Below, in pieces: positions 1 through 7,903 of a DNA stretch of 64,000 nucleotides. The stretch spans positions 434,001 to 498,000 of the forward strand of contig NZ_CP047156.1 of assembly GCF_009834025.1 (NCBI RefSeq), read 5' to 3'. The notes below the pieces were generated by a model, which saw nothing but the letters and a program-made list of their open reading frames with translations, searched no databases and was not told the origin of the DNA. The translations under genes and the position numbers were made by a program. This DNA comes from Epidermidibacterium keratini (GTDB lineage: Bacteria > Actinomycetota > Actinomycetes > Mycobacteriales > Antricoccaceae). Numbering within the stretch: the stretch's first letter is position 1; every line of letters begins with the position of its first letter.

Positions 1-1545
1 AAGGTCTTCCCCGACCACTGGTCGTTCATGCTCGGCGAGATCGCGCTCTACGCGTTCATCATGCTGTTGCTGACCGGCACCTACCTGACGCTGTTCTTCG
101 ACCCGTCGATGAAGCAGGTCATCTACGAAGGCTCCTACGTTCCGCTGCGCGGCGTACCGATGTCGGCTGCATTCGAGTCGTCGCTGGAGATCAGCTTCGA
201 CGTCCGCGGCGGGCTCATCATCCGCCAGATGCACCACTGGGCCGCGCTGCTGTTCATGGCCGCGATCGTCGTGCACATGATGCGCGTGTTCTTCACTGGC
301 GCGTTCCGCAAGCCGCGCGAGACGAACTGGCTGATCGGCTGCACCCTGATGCTGCTCGGTATCGCCGAGGGCTTCATGGGCTACTCGCTGCCGGACGACC
401 TGCTGTCGGGCACGGGCCTGCGCATCGTGTCGGGCATCATCTTGTCGATCCCGCTGATCGGCACGTGGATACACTTCGCGCTCTTCGGTGGGGAGTTCCC
501 CGGTGACGTGATCATCGGACGCTTCTACATCCTGCACGTGCTGCTGCTGCCGGGCATCCTGCTGGCGCTGATCGGCGTACACCTGCTGCTGGTCTTCAAG
601 CAGAAGCACACCCAGTGGCCAGGGCCCGGCCGCACCGAGGACAACGTCGTCGGGCACCGCTTCTACCCGATCTTCATGGCCAAGGGCGCCTCGCTGAACT
701 TCCTGACCTTCGGCGTCATCGCGGCGTTCGGTGGCCTGGTGCAGATCAACCCGTTCTGGCTCTTCGGGCCCTACAACCCATCGCAGGTCTCGGCCGGCTC
801 ACAGCCAGACTGGTACGCCGGCTTCGGCGACGGTGTCGCTCGACTCTTCCCCGCGTGGGAGATCAGAGCCTGGGGCTTCACCATTCCGGAGATCTTCCTG
901 GCGGTGAACCTGCTCCTGCCGATCTTCGTCGGGATGTTCGCCTATCCGTGGATAGAGGCAAAGCTCACCAAGGACCGCGCCGCTCACAACCTGCTGCAAC
1001 GTCCGCGCGACGTCCCGGTCCGCACCGGCATCGGCGCTATGTCGATCACGTTCTACATGGTGCTGCTGATCTCCGGCGGCAACGACGTCATCGCCGAGAA
1101 GTTCGATATCTCGCTGAACGCGATGACCTGGGGTGGGCGCATCGGGCTGCTGCTTCTGCCGCCGATCGCCTACTGGATCGCCTACCGGATCTGTCTGGGT
1201 CTGCAGCAGCACGACCGTGAGGTGCTCAGTCACGGCATCGAGACCGGCATCATCGTGCGGGCTCCCGATGGGCGGTACTACGAGCGCCACCAGCCGCTGG
1301 GCCCGGTCGATGAGCACGGCCACAGCGAGCTGAGCTACATGGGTGCTCCGGTGCCGAAGAAGATGAACAAGGTCGGTGGCGCGGGACGCGCGATCCGCGG
1401 CTTCTTCAAGCCGATCGAGACTCCCCCGCACCCGCGCATCCCCGGCGGCAACGGCGTACCGCAGCTCGATCGCGGCTCGCATGACCCGGATGCCGAGGTC
1501 GAGCACGCCTCGGACGCCGACGAGGTCGCCGGCTCGCGCCGCTAA
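1..1545 (+). CDS. qcrB: Cytochrome bc1 complex cytochrome b subunit, 5'-truncated by window
   Basis: Membrane cytochrome b of the menaquinol:cytochrome c oxidoreductase, which passes electrons to the aa3 oxidase encoded nearby. The frame is open from base 1 (KVFPDHWSF before the first Met), so the start lies outside the window; 514 residues are present. Many hydrophobic helices are seen, with the heme-ligand histidine pattern in the second helix (HHWAALLF...VVH) and a second set around HVLLLPG and [17 protein letters not shown]-like quinol site is replaced by the actinobacterial form. The C-terminus is a hydrophilic tail rich in Gly, Pro and acidic residues, usual for actinobacterial QcrB. 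The identification is firm. Confidence 0.96.
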   Translation, partial: KVFPDHWSFMLGEIALYAFIMLLLTGTYLTLFFDPSMKQVIYEGSYVPLRGVPMSAAFESSLEISFDVRGGLIIRQMHHWAALLFMAAIVVHMMRVFFTGAFRKPRETNWLIGCTLMLLGIAEGFMGYSLPDDLLSGTGLRIVSGIILSIPLIGTWIHFALFGGEFPGDVIIGRFYILHVLLLPGILLALIGVHLLLVFKQKHTQWPGPGRTEDNVVGHRFYPIFMAKGASLNFLTFGVIAAFGGLVQINPFWLFGPYNPSQVSAGSQPDWYAGFGDGVARLFPAWEIRAWGFTIPEIFLAVNLLLPIFVGMFAYPWIEAKLTKDRAAHNLLQRPRDVPVRTGIGAMSITFYMVLLISGGNDVIAEKFDISLNAMTWGGRIGLLLLPPIAYWIAYRICLGLQQHDREVLSHGIETGIIVRAPDGRYYERHQPLGPVDEHGHSELSYMGAPVPKKMNKVGGAGRAIRGFFKPIETPPHPRIPGGNGVPQLDRGSHDPDAEVEHASDADEVAGSRR

Positions 1546-1563
1546 GCTCCGAACCCGCTCAGG

Positions 1564-1603
1564 ATGGAGCGTTGGTCGCAGTAGATTGCGACTAACGCTC
1601 CAT
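1564..1603 (+). terminator. Long dyad after qcrB, possible terminator
   Basis: A 17-nt arm (1564-1580, ATGGAGCGTTGGTCGCA) pairs with 1587-1603 with one G-T wobble and a 6-nt loop. It lies 19 bases after the qcrB stop codon. There is no clear T-run, so a factor-independent terminator is likely but not certain; it could also be a REP-like structure. Confidence 0.55.
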
Positions 1604-1652
1604 TCTGCGTTTAGGCACCCGATCCGTCGCCGCATAAGGACTTCCAGGCGCG

Positions 1653-1658
1653 TACTGT
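1653..1658 (+). promoter_or_regulatory. -10 box TACTGT of a leaderless promoter
   Basis: TACTGT fits TANNNT and lies 7 nt before the GTG start of the DsbA-like gene, which has no Shine-Dalgarno sequence. This spacing predicts transcription starting at the start codon. Confidence 0.5.
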
Positions 1659-1665
1659 TGAATCC

Positions 1666-2493
1666 GTGACTACCTCTACCGAGACCTCATCTGAGCAGAC
1701 TGACGCCGGCGGCTGTGGCTGCGGAGGCGGTGGCTGCGGCGGCATGTGCTCGCCCTCCCCCGCATCGGCGCAGCCGGCCGTCAACCCCGACGCCGCGCCC
1801 GTACCGGTCAACGTGTACGTCGATGTGGTGTGTCCCTGGTGCTACATCGGCAAGCGTCGCCTCGATGCGGCGGTCGATGCCTTCACCACCGCGGGCGGCA
1901 AGGTGGCGTTGCGCTACATGCCCTTCCAGCTTGACCCCGACGCCTCGGCCGAGGCATGCGAGCTCATGCCGAAGATGGTCGAGAAGTTCGGCGGCGAGGC
2001 GCAGGCGGCCCAGACCGTCACCCACATCACCCAGATCGCGGCGACCGAAGGCATCGAGCTCGACTACGACGCCGCGCTGTCGGTCAACACCCAGAGCGCG
2101 CACCGCGTGCTGGCCTGGACCGGGGATCGCAACCTCGATGCCCAGGGGCGCCTGCTCGATGAGCTGTACGCCGCCTACTTCACCCGCGGCGAGAACATCG
2201 CCGACGCCGAGGTGCTGCAGAAGTACGTCGATCAGATCGGGCTCGATCTCGACGTCGCCAGCTACCTGGCCACCGACGAGGGCATCGACGCCGTCAACGC
2301 CCAGCAGGAGGCCGCGCGTGCCGCGGGCATCACCTCGGTGCCCACCTACGTATTCGCCGCGCGCTGGGGCGTCTCGGGTGCCCAGGAGGTCAGCACGCTG
2401 CTGACCGTGCTGCAGCAGGTCCAAGCGCAGGCCGACGCACAGCCCGGCGCTGGCGGCGGTGGCGGCTGCTGCGGTGGCGGCTGCTGCGGCTAA
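1666..2493 (+). CDS. DsbA-family (FrnE-like) oxidoreductase with Cys-rich tails
   Basis: Thioredoxin-fold protein of 275 residues of the DsbA/FrnE type, expected to work on thiols or disulfides in the cytoplasm, since no signal peptide is visible. The CPWC redox motif is at residues 56-59 after a short beta strand (VNVYVDVV), and the conserved cis-Pro region reads TSVPTYVF near the end. Both ends carry extra cysteines: C17, C19, C24 and C28 in a Gly-rich stretch, and CC-GGG-CC at 268-274. These look like metal-binding or redox-active tails and are outside the usual fold. The GTG start is supported by the TACTGT box 7 nt upstream. The gene stands alone between qcrB and the convergent ctaF. Confidence 0.85.
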   Translation: MTTSTETSSEQTDAGGCGCGGGGCGGMCSPSPASAQPAVNPDAAPVPVNVYVDVVCPWCYIGKRRLDAAVDAFTTAGGKVALRYMPFQLDPDASAEACELMPKMVEKFGGEAQAAQTVTHITQIAATEGIELDYDAALSVNTQSAHRVLAWTGDRNLDAQGRLLDELYAAYFTRGENIADAEVLQKYVDQIGLDLDVASYLATDEGIDAVNAQQEAARAAGITSVPTYVFAARWGVSGAQEVSTLLTVLQQVQAQADAQPGAGGGGGCCGGGCCG

Positions 2494-2501
2494 CGACCCA
2501 T

Positions 2502-2556
2502 CTGCGGTGGAACCTGACACCGTATCGGCGCCGTAGGGTGTCAGGTTCCACCGCAG
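2502..2556. repeat. Perfect 20-bp inverted repeat
   Basis: Arm 2502-2521 (CTGCGGTGGAACCTGACACC) is perfectly complementary to 2537-2556, with a 15-nt loop. It lies 8 nt after the stop of the DsbA-like gene and upstream of a second, more typical terminator. Its ends (TCTGCGG...CCGCAGGTCG) are shared with the dyad at 36453-36507. Confidence 0.9.
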
Positions 2557-2592
2557 GTCGTCGGTTGCGGCGTACGCCGACCTGACACACGA

Positions 2593-2633
2593 ACGACGAA
2601 GCCCCCGGCCAGTGCGGCCGGGGGCTTCGTCGT
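2593..2633. terminator. Bidirectional terminator between the DsbA-like gene and ctaF
   Basis: An 18-bp perfect stem (2593-2610 with 2616-2633) has a 5-nt loop AGTGC and a GC-rich core CCCCCGGCC. It sits between the converging DsbA-like and ctaF genes and can serve both strands. Confidence 0.85.
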
Positions 2634-2643
2634 CGTTGGAGGG

Positions 2644-3060
2644 TTAGTGTTCGCGACCGGTGGTGTTTTGCCCGGTGTAGAACTCGAACATCAGGCCGAC
2701 CACCGCGATGAGTACGGCGATAGATCCGACCCCGATCAGCCACGGGTAGAAGAACGCGACGCCGATCGCGGTCAGCGTGCACGCGGCCGCCAGCCCGATC
2801 GGGTAGTAGCTGCCCGGCGCGAAGAAGCCGAGCTCGCCGGCGCCCTCGATGACCTCGCCGTCGGCGCGGTCCTCAGGACGCTCGTCGATGCGGCGCGAGA
2901 TAAACCAGAAGTAGCCGCCAATAAACAGGCACAGCCCGCCCGACAGCAGCAGCGCGGCGAACCCGACCGGCTCGATGGGGTCGGTGACGAAGCCGTAGAC
3001 GATGCCACAGACGAAGAGGAACGCGGCGCACAGACCGAAGATGAATGCCTCAAGCTTCAC
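2644..3060 (-). CDS. ctaF: Cytochrome c oxidase subunit IV (actinobacterial type)
   Basis: Small membrane subunit of the aa3-type cytochrome c oxidase, 138 residues with four hydrophobic segments (about 4-24, 31-54, 85-103 and 108-128), the usual layout of the actinobacterial subunit. Family-typical pieces are the start MKLEAFIFG and the end EFYTGQN. The GTG start has an AGGAGG site 8 nt upstream. The gene follows ctaC by 16 nt in one operon on the minus strand. Confidence 0.93.
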   Translation of the reverse strand: MKLEAFIFGLCAAFLFVCGIVYGFVTDPIEPVGFAALLLSGGLCLFIGGYFWFISRRIDERPEDRADGEVIEGAGELGFFAPGSYYPIGLAAACTLTAIGVAFFYPWLIGVGSIAVLIAVVGLMFEFYTGQNTTGREH

Positions 3061-3076
3061 GGGGGCTGCCTCCTAC

Positions 3077-4006
3077 CTAGCTGTTGTTCGAGGTACGCGA
3101 CGGGTCAAACGGGGACGTGCTGGTCGCGAGCGGCTCCTCGCCGATGCTCGCCAACGCGTCCGCGTTGGACTGCCCGCTCTCACGAGCGGTGAGGTAGTCC
3201 TCGTACTGATCCGGCGACACCACGCGAAGCTCGAAGTTCATCTGCGCGTGGTAGACGCCGCAGAGCTCGGCGCAGCGGCCGACGTACGCGCCCTCGGTGC
3301 CGTCTTTGATGTTCACGATGAACTGATTGGTGCCTTGGGCGCCGGGGCCCTTCAGCGTGCCGTCTTCGTTGACCCCGTGCGGGATGACGTCAAGCTTGTA
3401 GAGGAACTCCGGGACCCAGAACGAGTGGACGACATCGGCCGACTTCAACGTGAACTGCACGGCCGAGCCCGACGGCAGCACCAAGACCGGGATCTCCTCG
3501 GTCGTGCCGATGGTCTCCACCATCTGGTCGTTGCTGCCAGCGACCTCGGTGCCCTCGTAGGCAAACTGCCAGTTCCACTTGAACGCGGTGACCTCGACTT
3601 CGTGGTCGACCTTCTTGTCCAGGGTGATGACGTCGTTTTGCACGACCATCGTGTAGTAGAACAGGATCGCGATCGCCACGAACGGGAACGCGGTGTAGGT
3701 CAGCTCCAGCGGCAGGTTGTAGGCCGTCTGGCGCGGCAGCTCGTCGTTGGGAGTGTCCTTCTTCTTGCGGTGGAAGGCAGAGGCCCAGAACGTCAGGCCC
3801 CAGACGAGTACGCCGACCGCGAGCGCGGCCACACAGGACCACGACCACAGGATGCGCATCTTCTCGGCCTCGTCGGTGATGCCGGTTGGCCACCCGAAGC
3901 GCAGGTTGTCCTCGAGCTCGGCACGCGAGCACCCGGCAAGGGCCAGCATGCTGACCAGGCCCAACCCGGCCACGCGCAAAGAGCGTGGCAATCGACGGCG
4001 TGGCAC
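3077..4006 (-). CDS. ctaC: Cytochrome c oxidase subunit II
   Basis: Subunit II of the aa3 oxidase, which takes electrons from cytochrome c through the CuA centre on the outer face of the membrane. The 309-residue form begins at GTG 4006, chosen because GGGAGGA precedes it and because it opens with a lipoprotein signal peptide (LALAGC, Cys26). A longer open frame upstream has no site. Two membrane helices follow (about 51-75 and 103-122). CuA ligands are visible as H194, C245, C249, H253 and M256 in CAELCGVYHAQM. It is first in the ctaC-ctaF operon. Confidence 0.96.
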   Translation of the reverse strand: MPRRRLPRSLRVAGLGLVSMLALAGCSRAELEDNLRFGWPTGITDEAEKMRILWSWSCVAALAVGVLVWGLTFWASAFHRKKKDTPNDELPRQTAYNLPLELTYTAFPFVAIAILFYYTMVVQNDVITLDKKVDHEVEVTAFKWNWQFAYEGTEVAGSNDQMVETIGTTEEIPVLVLPSGSAVQFTLKSADVVHSFWVPEFLYKLDVIPHGVNEDGTLKGPGAQGTNQFIVNIKDGTEGAYVGRCAELCGVYHAQMNFELRVVSPDQYEDYLTARESGQSNADALASIGEEPLATSTSPFDPSRTSNNS

Positions 4007-4131
4007 GTTAGTCCTCCCAGGGCCCGGATTCGAACACTGTGGGTAAGGGTAGTGGAAACGCGAGCCGATTCTTGCGTTGGGTCCGCGTTTCGCCACCGCC
4101 TTTGCGGCCGGGCCATGTCGGTGCTCTCGGC

Positions 4132-4137
4132 TAGCGT
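4132..4137 (+). promoter_or_regulatory. -10 box TAGCGT of a leaderless promoter
   Basis: TAGCGT lies exactly 6 nt before ATG 4144, with no ribosome binding site between. Confidence 0.5.
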
Positions 4138-4143
4138 CCGGGC

Positions 4144-4482
4144 ATGGCCAACTCACCGCATGGGCGGGGCGGGGTCACCGCCGATTTGACGCATTATCTG
4201 CAGCGCACCCGCGAGCACGTCGTGGGCACTCTGGACGGTCTCGACGACTACGCCGTACGCCGCCCGATGACTCCCACCGGCACCAACCTGCTCGGGCTCG
4301 TGAAGCATCTAGCCAGCGGCGAGCTCGGCTATCTCGGCGACTGCGTGGGCCGCCCCGCCCCCGTCGCGCTGCCGTGGATGGACGACGGGTCGGTCTGGGA
4401 CGGCGCCGACATGTGGGCGAAGCCCGAGGAGTCCCGCGAGTGGATCCTCGACCTTTGGCCGGTGATGCCTATGCCAGGCTGA
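4144..4482 (+). pseudogene. Truncated DinB/DUF664-family gene
   Basis: The 112 residues match the N-terminal two thirds of the mini-DinB (DUF664) four-helix family: a helix with LTHYLQRTREHVVGTLDGL, the conserved NLLGLVKHLASGELGYLG with its family histidine, then DMWAKPEESREWIL. Family members usually run to about 165 residues and hold further histidines in a last helix. Here the frame ends after DLWPVMPMPG, four bases before the next gene, so the C-terminal third is missing. It is probably a remnant fused to the upstream edge of the nucleoside hydrolase gene, although a TAGCGT box still precedes its ATG. Confidence 0.65.
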
Positions 4483-4486
4483 GTTC

Positions 4487-5479
4487 ATGAGCTCCTCCCC
4501 TATCTCGGTGATCCTCGACTGTGACCCGGGCATCGATGACGCGCTCGCGATCGCGCTGCTCGCTGCCCGCCCGGACATCGAGCTGGTCGCGATCACGACG
4601 GTCGCCGGCAACGTGCCGCTCGCCGCGACAACCGACAACGCGCTGCGGCTGCGCGAGTTCTACCGGATCGACGACGTGCCGGTGTACGCCGGTGCCGATG
4701 CTCCCCTGCGCCGCGAGCCGGTGTTCGCCGGCTACGTGCACGGGGAAGACGGCCTCGGCGGGGCGCCCGTGCCGGCCGCGAGCCGCGGGGTGGATGACGG
4801 TTTCGCGCCTGAAGTGATCATCGAGCTGCTGCGAGAGCGACCCGGCGAGATCACCCTCGTCGCGGTTGGGCCGATGACCAACGTCGCGCTGGCGCTGCGC
4901 GCCGAACCGAAGGTCGCGCAGTGGGCGAAGGCCGTCGTCCTCATGGGCGGCGCGTTCACCCGCGGCAACATCACCCCGGCCGCGGAGTTCAACTTCTTCG
5001 CCGACCCCGACGCCGCGGCCGAGGTGTTCCATGCGCCGTGGCAGCCAGTGCTGACCAGTCTCGACGTGACGTTGCGGGCACGCGTCGGCGACGAGGTGAT
5101 GACCCGCTGGTCGGGCTATGGACCGCTCTCGGAGCAGCTGCTGATGCCGGCGCTGGCGAACTACTTCGACAATCGCGCGGCCGGGGGCGTCGAGCTCGAG
5201 CTGCCGGATGCGGTCTCGCGGGGCGGGCAGGCACCGGCGATTCACGATGCCTGCGCGGCGGCCTATGTGATCGAGCCCGGCCTCTTCACCGCGCTGCCGG
5301 CGCACACGGCGGTCGAGACGCGCGGCGAGCTCACCGCCGGGATGAGCGTCGTCGACTTCACTCCGCACGGCGAGCAGGCCAGCAACAGCACCGTGCTGAC
5401 CGAGATCGACACGCCGCGTTTCTTCGCGCTGATGAGCGAGGCCTTCGAGACGCTCAGCACGCGCATGCAGCGCCAATAA
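4487..5479 (+). CDS. Inosine-uridine-type nucleoside hydrolase
   Basis: Cytoplasmic ribonucleoside N-ribohydrolase of 330 residues, which releases a free base and ribose for salvage. The calcium and ribose-binding motif DCDPGIDDA is at 10-18, GPMTNVALAL follows near the middle, and GGAFTRGNITPAAEFNFFAD holds the family's second substrate loop. IHDACA near residue 248 supplies the catalytic-site histidine and aspartate. Length and motif order are normal for the IunH/RihA family; substrate preference cannot be read from the sequence. The ATG is 4 nt after the truncated DinB frame, so the two may be co-transcribed. Confidence 0.92.
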   Translation: MSSSPISVILDCDPGIDDALAIALLAARPDIELVAITTVAGNVPLAATTDNALRLREFYRIDDVPVYAGADAPLRREPVFAGYVHGEDGLGGAPVPAASRGVDDGFAPEVIIELLRERPGEITLVAVGPMTNVALALRAEPKVAQWAKAVVLMGGAFTRGNITPAAEFNFFADPDAAAEVFHAPWQPVLTSLDVTLRARVGDEVMTRWSGYGPLSEQLLMPALANYFDNRAAGGVELELPDAVSRGGQAPAIHDACAAAYVIEPGLFTALPAHTAVETRGELTAGMSVVDFTPHGEQASNSTVLTEIDTPRFFALMSEAFETLSTRMQRQ

Positions 5480-5558
5480 CCCTCCCGAGGCCGGTATCCT
5501 CGCTGTTTGGCCTGGCCTACCCGGGCCGCCGCTGCCGCTGTTGTGAAGGAGCTTGCCT

Positions 5559-7478
5559 GTGTGCGGAATCGTCGGGGTCTACTGCCCCGGTCAGGGCGCT
5601 GCTCGACGGCCCGCCGTCGAGGCCGCACTTCCGGAGATGCACCACCGCGGTCCTGACGACACCCAGATCTGGAACGACGACGACGTCGTACTCGGCTTTG
5701 CCCGGCTGGCGATCATCGACATCGAGGGCTCACCGCAGCCGCTGCCCTACGACAACGGTCGCTACCAGATCATCTTCAACGGTGAGATCTACAACTACGT
5801 CGAGCTGCGTGAGCAGCTGAAGCGCGACTTCGGGGCGAGCTTTGCCACCGAGGGCGATACCGAGACCATCGTCGCGGCGTACCACTACTACGGCGACGAC
5901 TGCGTCACCAAGCTGCGCGGCATGTTTGCGTTCGCGATCTGGGACACCCAGACGCGCCGGATGTTCGGCGCCCGCGACTACTTCGGCATCAAGCCGCTCT
6001 ATGTCACCGAGTACGGCGAGCAGATCATCGTCGGCAGCGAGAAGAAGTGCCTGCTCGAGCTGATCGGATCGGACCCGCAGGCCGGCGCGGTCGACCCGGT
6101 CAACACCGAGGCGCTGCAGAACTACCTGACCTTGCAGTATGTGCCCGAGCCCGCCTCGATGCAGCAGGGCATCCGGCGCATCGAGAGCGGTACGACGTTC
6201 AGCATCGAGGACGGCGTCCTGCGCACCCAGCGCTACTTCCACCCCACGTTTCCGATCTCGCTGGTGCCCAGCGACGCCGACAAGCGCCGCCTGTATGACC
6301 GCATCGCCGAGGTCATGGACGACTCGGTGCGCATGCACATGCGCGCGGACGTCACCGTCGGCTCGTTCCTGTCCGGCGGCATCGACTCGACCGCGATCGC
6401 GGCTCTGGCCAAGCGCTACAACCCTGATCTGCTGACCTTCACCGTGGGCTTCGAGCGCGACGGGTTCTCTGAGATCGACGTCGCCGCGGAGTCGGCCGAG
6501 GCCATCGGCGTCGAGCACATCACCAAGCTCGTCACGCCGCAGGAGTTCGCTGACGCCGTACCGCTGATCGTCTGGTATCTCGATGATCCGGTCGCCGACC
6601 CCGCGCTCGTGCCGCTGTGGTTCATCGCCCGCGAGGCCCGCAAGCACGTCAAGGTCGTGCTGTCCGGCGAGGGCGCCGACGAGCTGTTCGGCGGCTACAA
6701 CATCTACCGCGAACCGCTGTCGCTCAAGGCCTTCGAGAAGGTCCCGGGCTCGGTCAAGAAGCTGCTCGCCGGTGCCTCGAAGAAACTGCCCGACGGGATG
6801 CGCGGCAAGGACCTGCTGCGCCGCGGCAGCATCCCGATCGAGCAGCGCTACTACGGCAACGCCAGGCTGTTTCGCGATGACGAGCTCGGGTTCCTCAAGA
6901 CCCACCGTCCGGATCAGTCGATCATGGACGTCACCCGCGACATCTACGCGCGCGCCCGCGACCTGCAGCTTGATCCGGTCACGATGATGCAGTATGTCGA
7001 CCTCTTCACCTGGCTGCGTGGCGACATCCTGGTCAAGGCAGACAAGATGACCATGGCCAACTCGCTCGAGCTTCGGGTGCCGTTCCTGGACAAGGAGGTC
7101 TGGGCGCTCGCCTCGACCATCCCGGTCGATCAGAAGGTCACCAAGGAGACGACGAAGTACGCGCTGCGCCAGGCGCTGAAGCAGATCGTGCCGCCGCACA
7201 TCTTCAACCGGCGCAAGCTCGGCTTCCCCGTCCCGATCCGGCACTGGCTGAAGGATGACCTCTACGACTGGGCGCGCGAGATCATCGCGAGCTCCGGCGC
7301 GGGTCATCTCATCGACCTCGCCGCGGTCCAGCGGATGCTCGACGAGCACCGCACCGGGCAGTTGGACTACTCACGCAAGATCTGGACGGTGCTGATCTTC
7401 TTGATCTGGCACGAGATCTTCATCGAGGGCTCGCTGCAGCCCGAGGTCCCCGAGGTCCACTACCCCGTCCGCCTCTAG
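5559..7478 (+). CDS. asnB: Asparagine synthetase (glutamine-hydrolysing)
   Basis: Converts aspartate, glutamine and ATP to asparagine. The start is GTG 5559, because Cys must be residue 2 as the N-terminal nucleophile (MCGIVGVY) and AAGGAG lies 8 nt upstream; the TTG two codons earlier would bury it. The class II amidotransferase domain covers about 1-215 (HHRGPDD, NGEIYNY, GDTETI). The synthetase domain follows with the PP-loop SGGIDSTAIAAL near 272 and LSGEGADELFGGY. Length 639 matches the actinobacterial AsnB. In M. tuberculosis the gene also lies beside ctaC. It is monocistronic here, with a terminator dyad about 75 nt downstream. Confidence 0.95.
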   Translation: MCGIVGVYCPGQGAARRPAVEAALPEMHHRGPDDTQIWNDDDVVLGFARLAIIDIEGSPQPLPYDNGRYQIIFNGEIYNYVELREQLKRDFGASFATEGDTETIVAAYHYYGDDCVTKLRGMFAFAIWDTQTRRMFGARDYFGIKPLYVTEYGEQIIVGSEKKCLLELIGSDPQAGAVDPVNTEALQNYLTLQYVPEPASMQQGIRRIESGTTFSIEDGVLRTQRYFHPTFPISLVPSDADKRRLYDRIAEVMDDSVRMHMRADVTVGSFLSGGIDSTAIAALAKRYNPDLLTFTVGFERDGFSEIDVAAESAEAIGVEHITKLVTPQEFADAVPLIVWYLDDPVADPALVPLWFIAREARKHVKVVLSGEGADELFGGYNIYREPLSLKAFEKVPGSVKKLLAGASKKLPDGMRGKDLLRRGSIPIEQRYYGNARLFRDDELGFLKTHRPDQSIMDVTRDIYARARDLQLDPVTMMQYVDLFTWLRGDILVKADKMTMANSLELRVPFLDKEVWALASTIPVDQKVTKETTKYALRQALKQIVPPHIFNRRKLGFPVPIRHWLKDDLYDWAREIIASSGAGHLIDLAAVQRMLDEHRTGQLDYSRKIWTVLIFLIWHEIFIEGSLQPEVPEVHYPVRL

Positions 7479-7552
7479 TCCGCGGACGCCGGCGCCAACG
7501 GACAACCGGCGACTTCGCAGCCCTCACGGCCGCAGCACTGACCCACCTAGAG

Positions 7553-7586
7553 TGCCTCGACCCCAGGTATACGCGGGGTCGAGGCA
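7553..7586. terminator. Terminator dyad after asnB
   Basis: Arms 7553-7564 (TGCCTCGACCCC) and 7575-7586 pair perfectly around a 10-nt loop, between converging asnB and the small membrane-protein gene. Confidence 0.8.
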
Positions 7587-7622
7587 GCCTAAGCGGGTCA
7601 CCGCCACGCTGGCCGGCAAAAC

Positions 7623-7856
7623 TCAGTCGCGGCGGTTGCGGGTGGAGACAAACGCGATGCTCCACAGCACGAGTACGACGAACGAGACGACAAACCCACC
7701 CACGGCGAGGATCCCGATCAGCCCGACGAGGGTCGCGAGATAGTTGATCGGCGGCTGCCACGCGGCCAGCGGTGCGATCATGCCGAGCACGATGCACAGC
7801 GCGACCAACCGTCGAAACTGCGGCTGGTTGATCAGCTGCGCTGACTGGCGTGCCAT
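7623..7856 (-). CDS. Small membrane protein of unknown function
   Basis: A 77-residue protein with two hydrophobic segments (about 17-35 and 40-67) and a charged tail STRNRRD. I recognise no family. The ATG is preceded by GAGGGAG, a reasonable ribosome binding site. It is divergent from the LigD-type polymerase gene, with about 47 bp between, and ends near the asnB terminator. It is likely a real gene given its site and membrane pattern, but its role is open. Confidence 0.6.
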   Translation of the reverse strand: MARQSAQLINQPQFRRLVALCIVLGMIAPLAAWQPPINYLATLVGLIGILAVGGFVVSFVVLVLWSIAFVSTRNRRD

Positions 7857-7891
7857 CGTGTCCGGTTCTCCCTCGTGAGGCGTCGTACCGC

Positions 7892-7897
7892 TAGCGT
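7892..7897 (+). promoter_or_regulatory. -10 box TAGCGT of a leaderless promoter
   Basis: TAGCGT is exactly 6 nt before ATG 7904; the same hexamer and spacing occur before 4144. Confidence 0.5.
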
Positions 7898-7903
7898 GAG
7901 CGT

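Noticed and set aside
4007-4156. Longer start for ctaC at 4156
   Set aside because: It would bury the lipoprotein signal peptide; GTG 4006 has GGGAGGA upstream.
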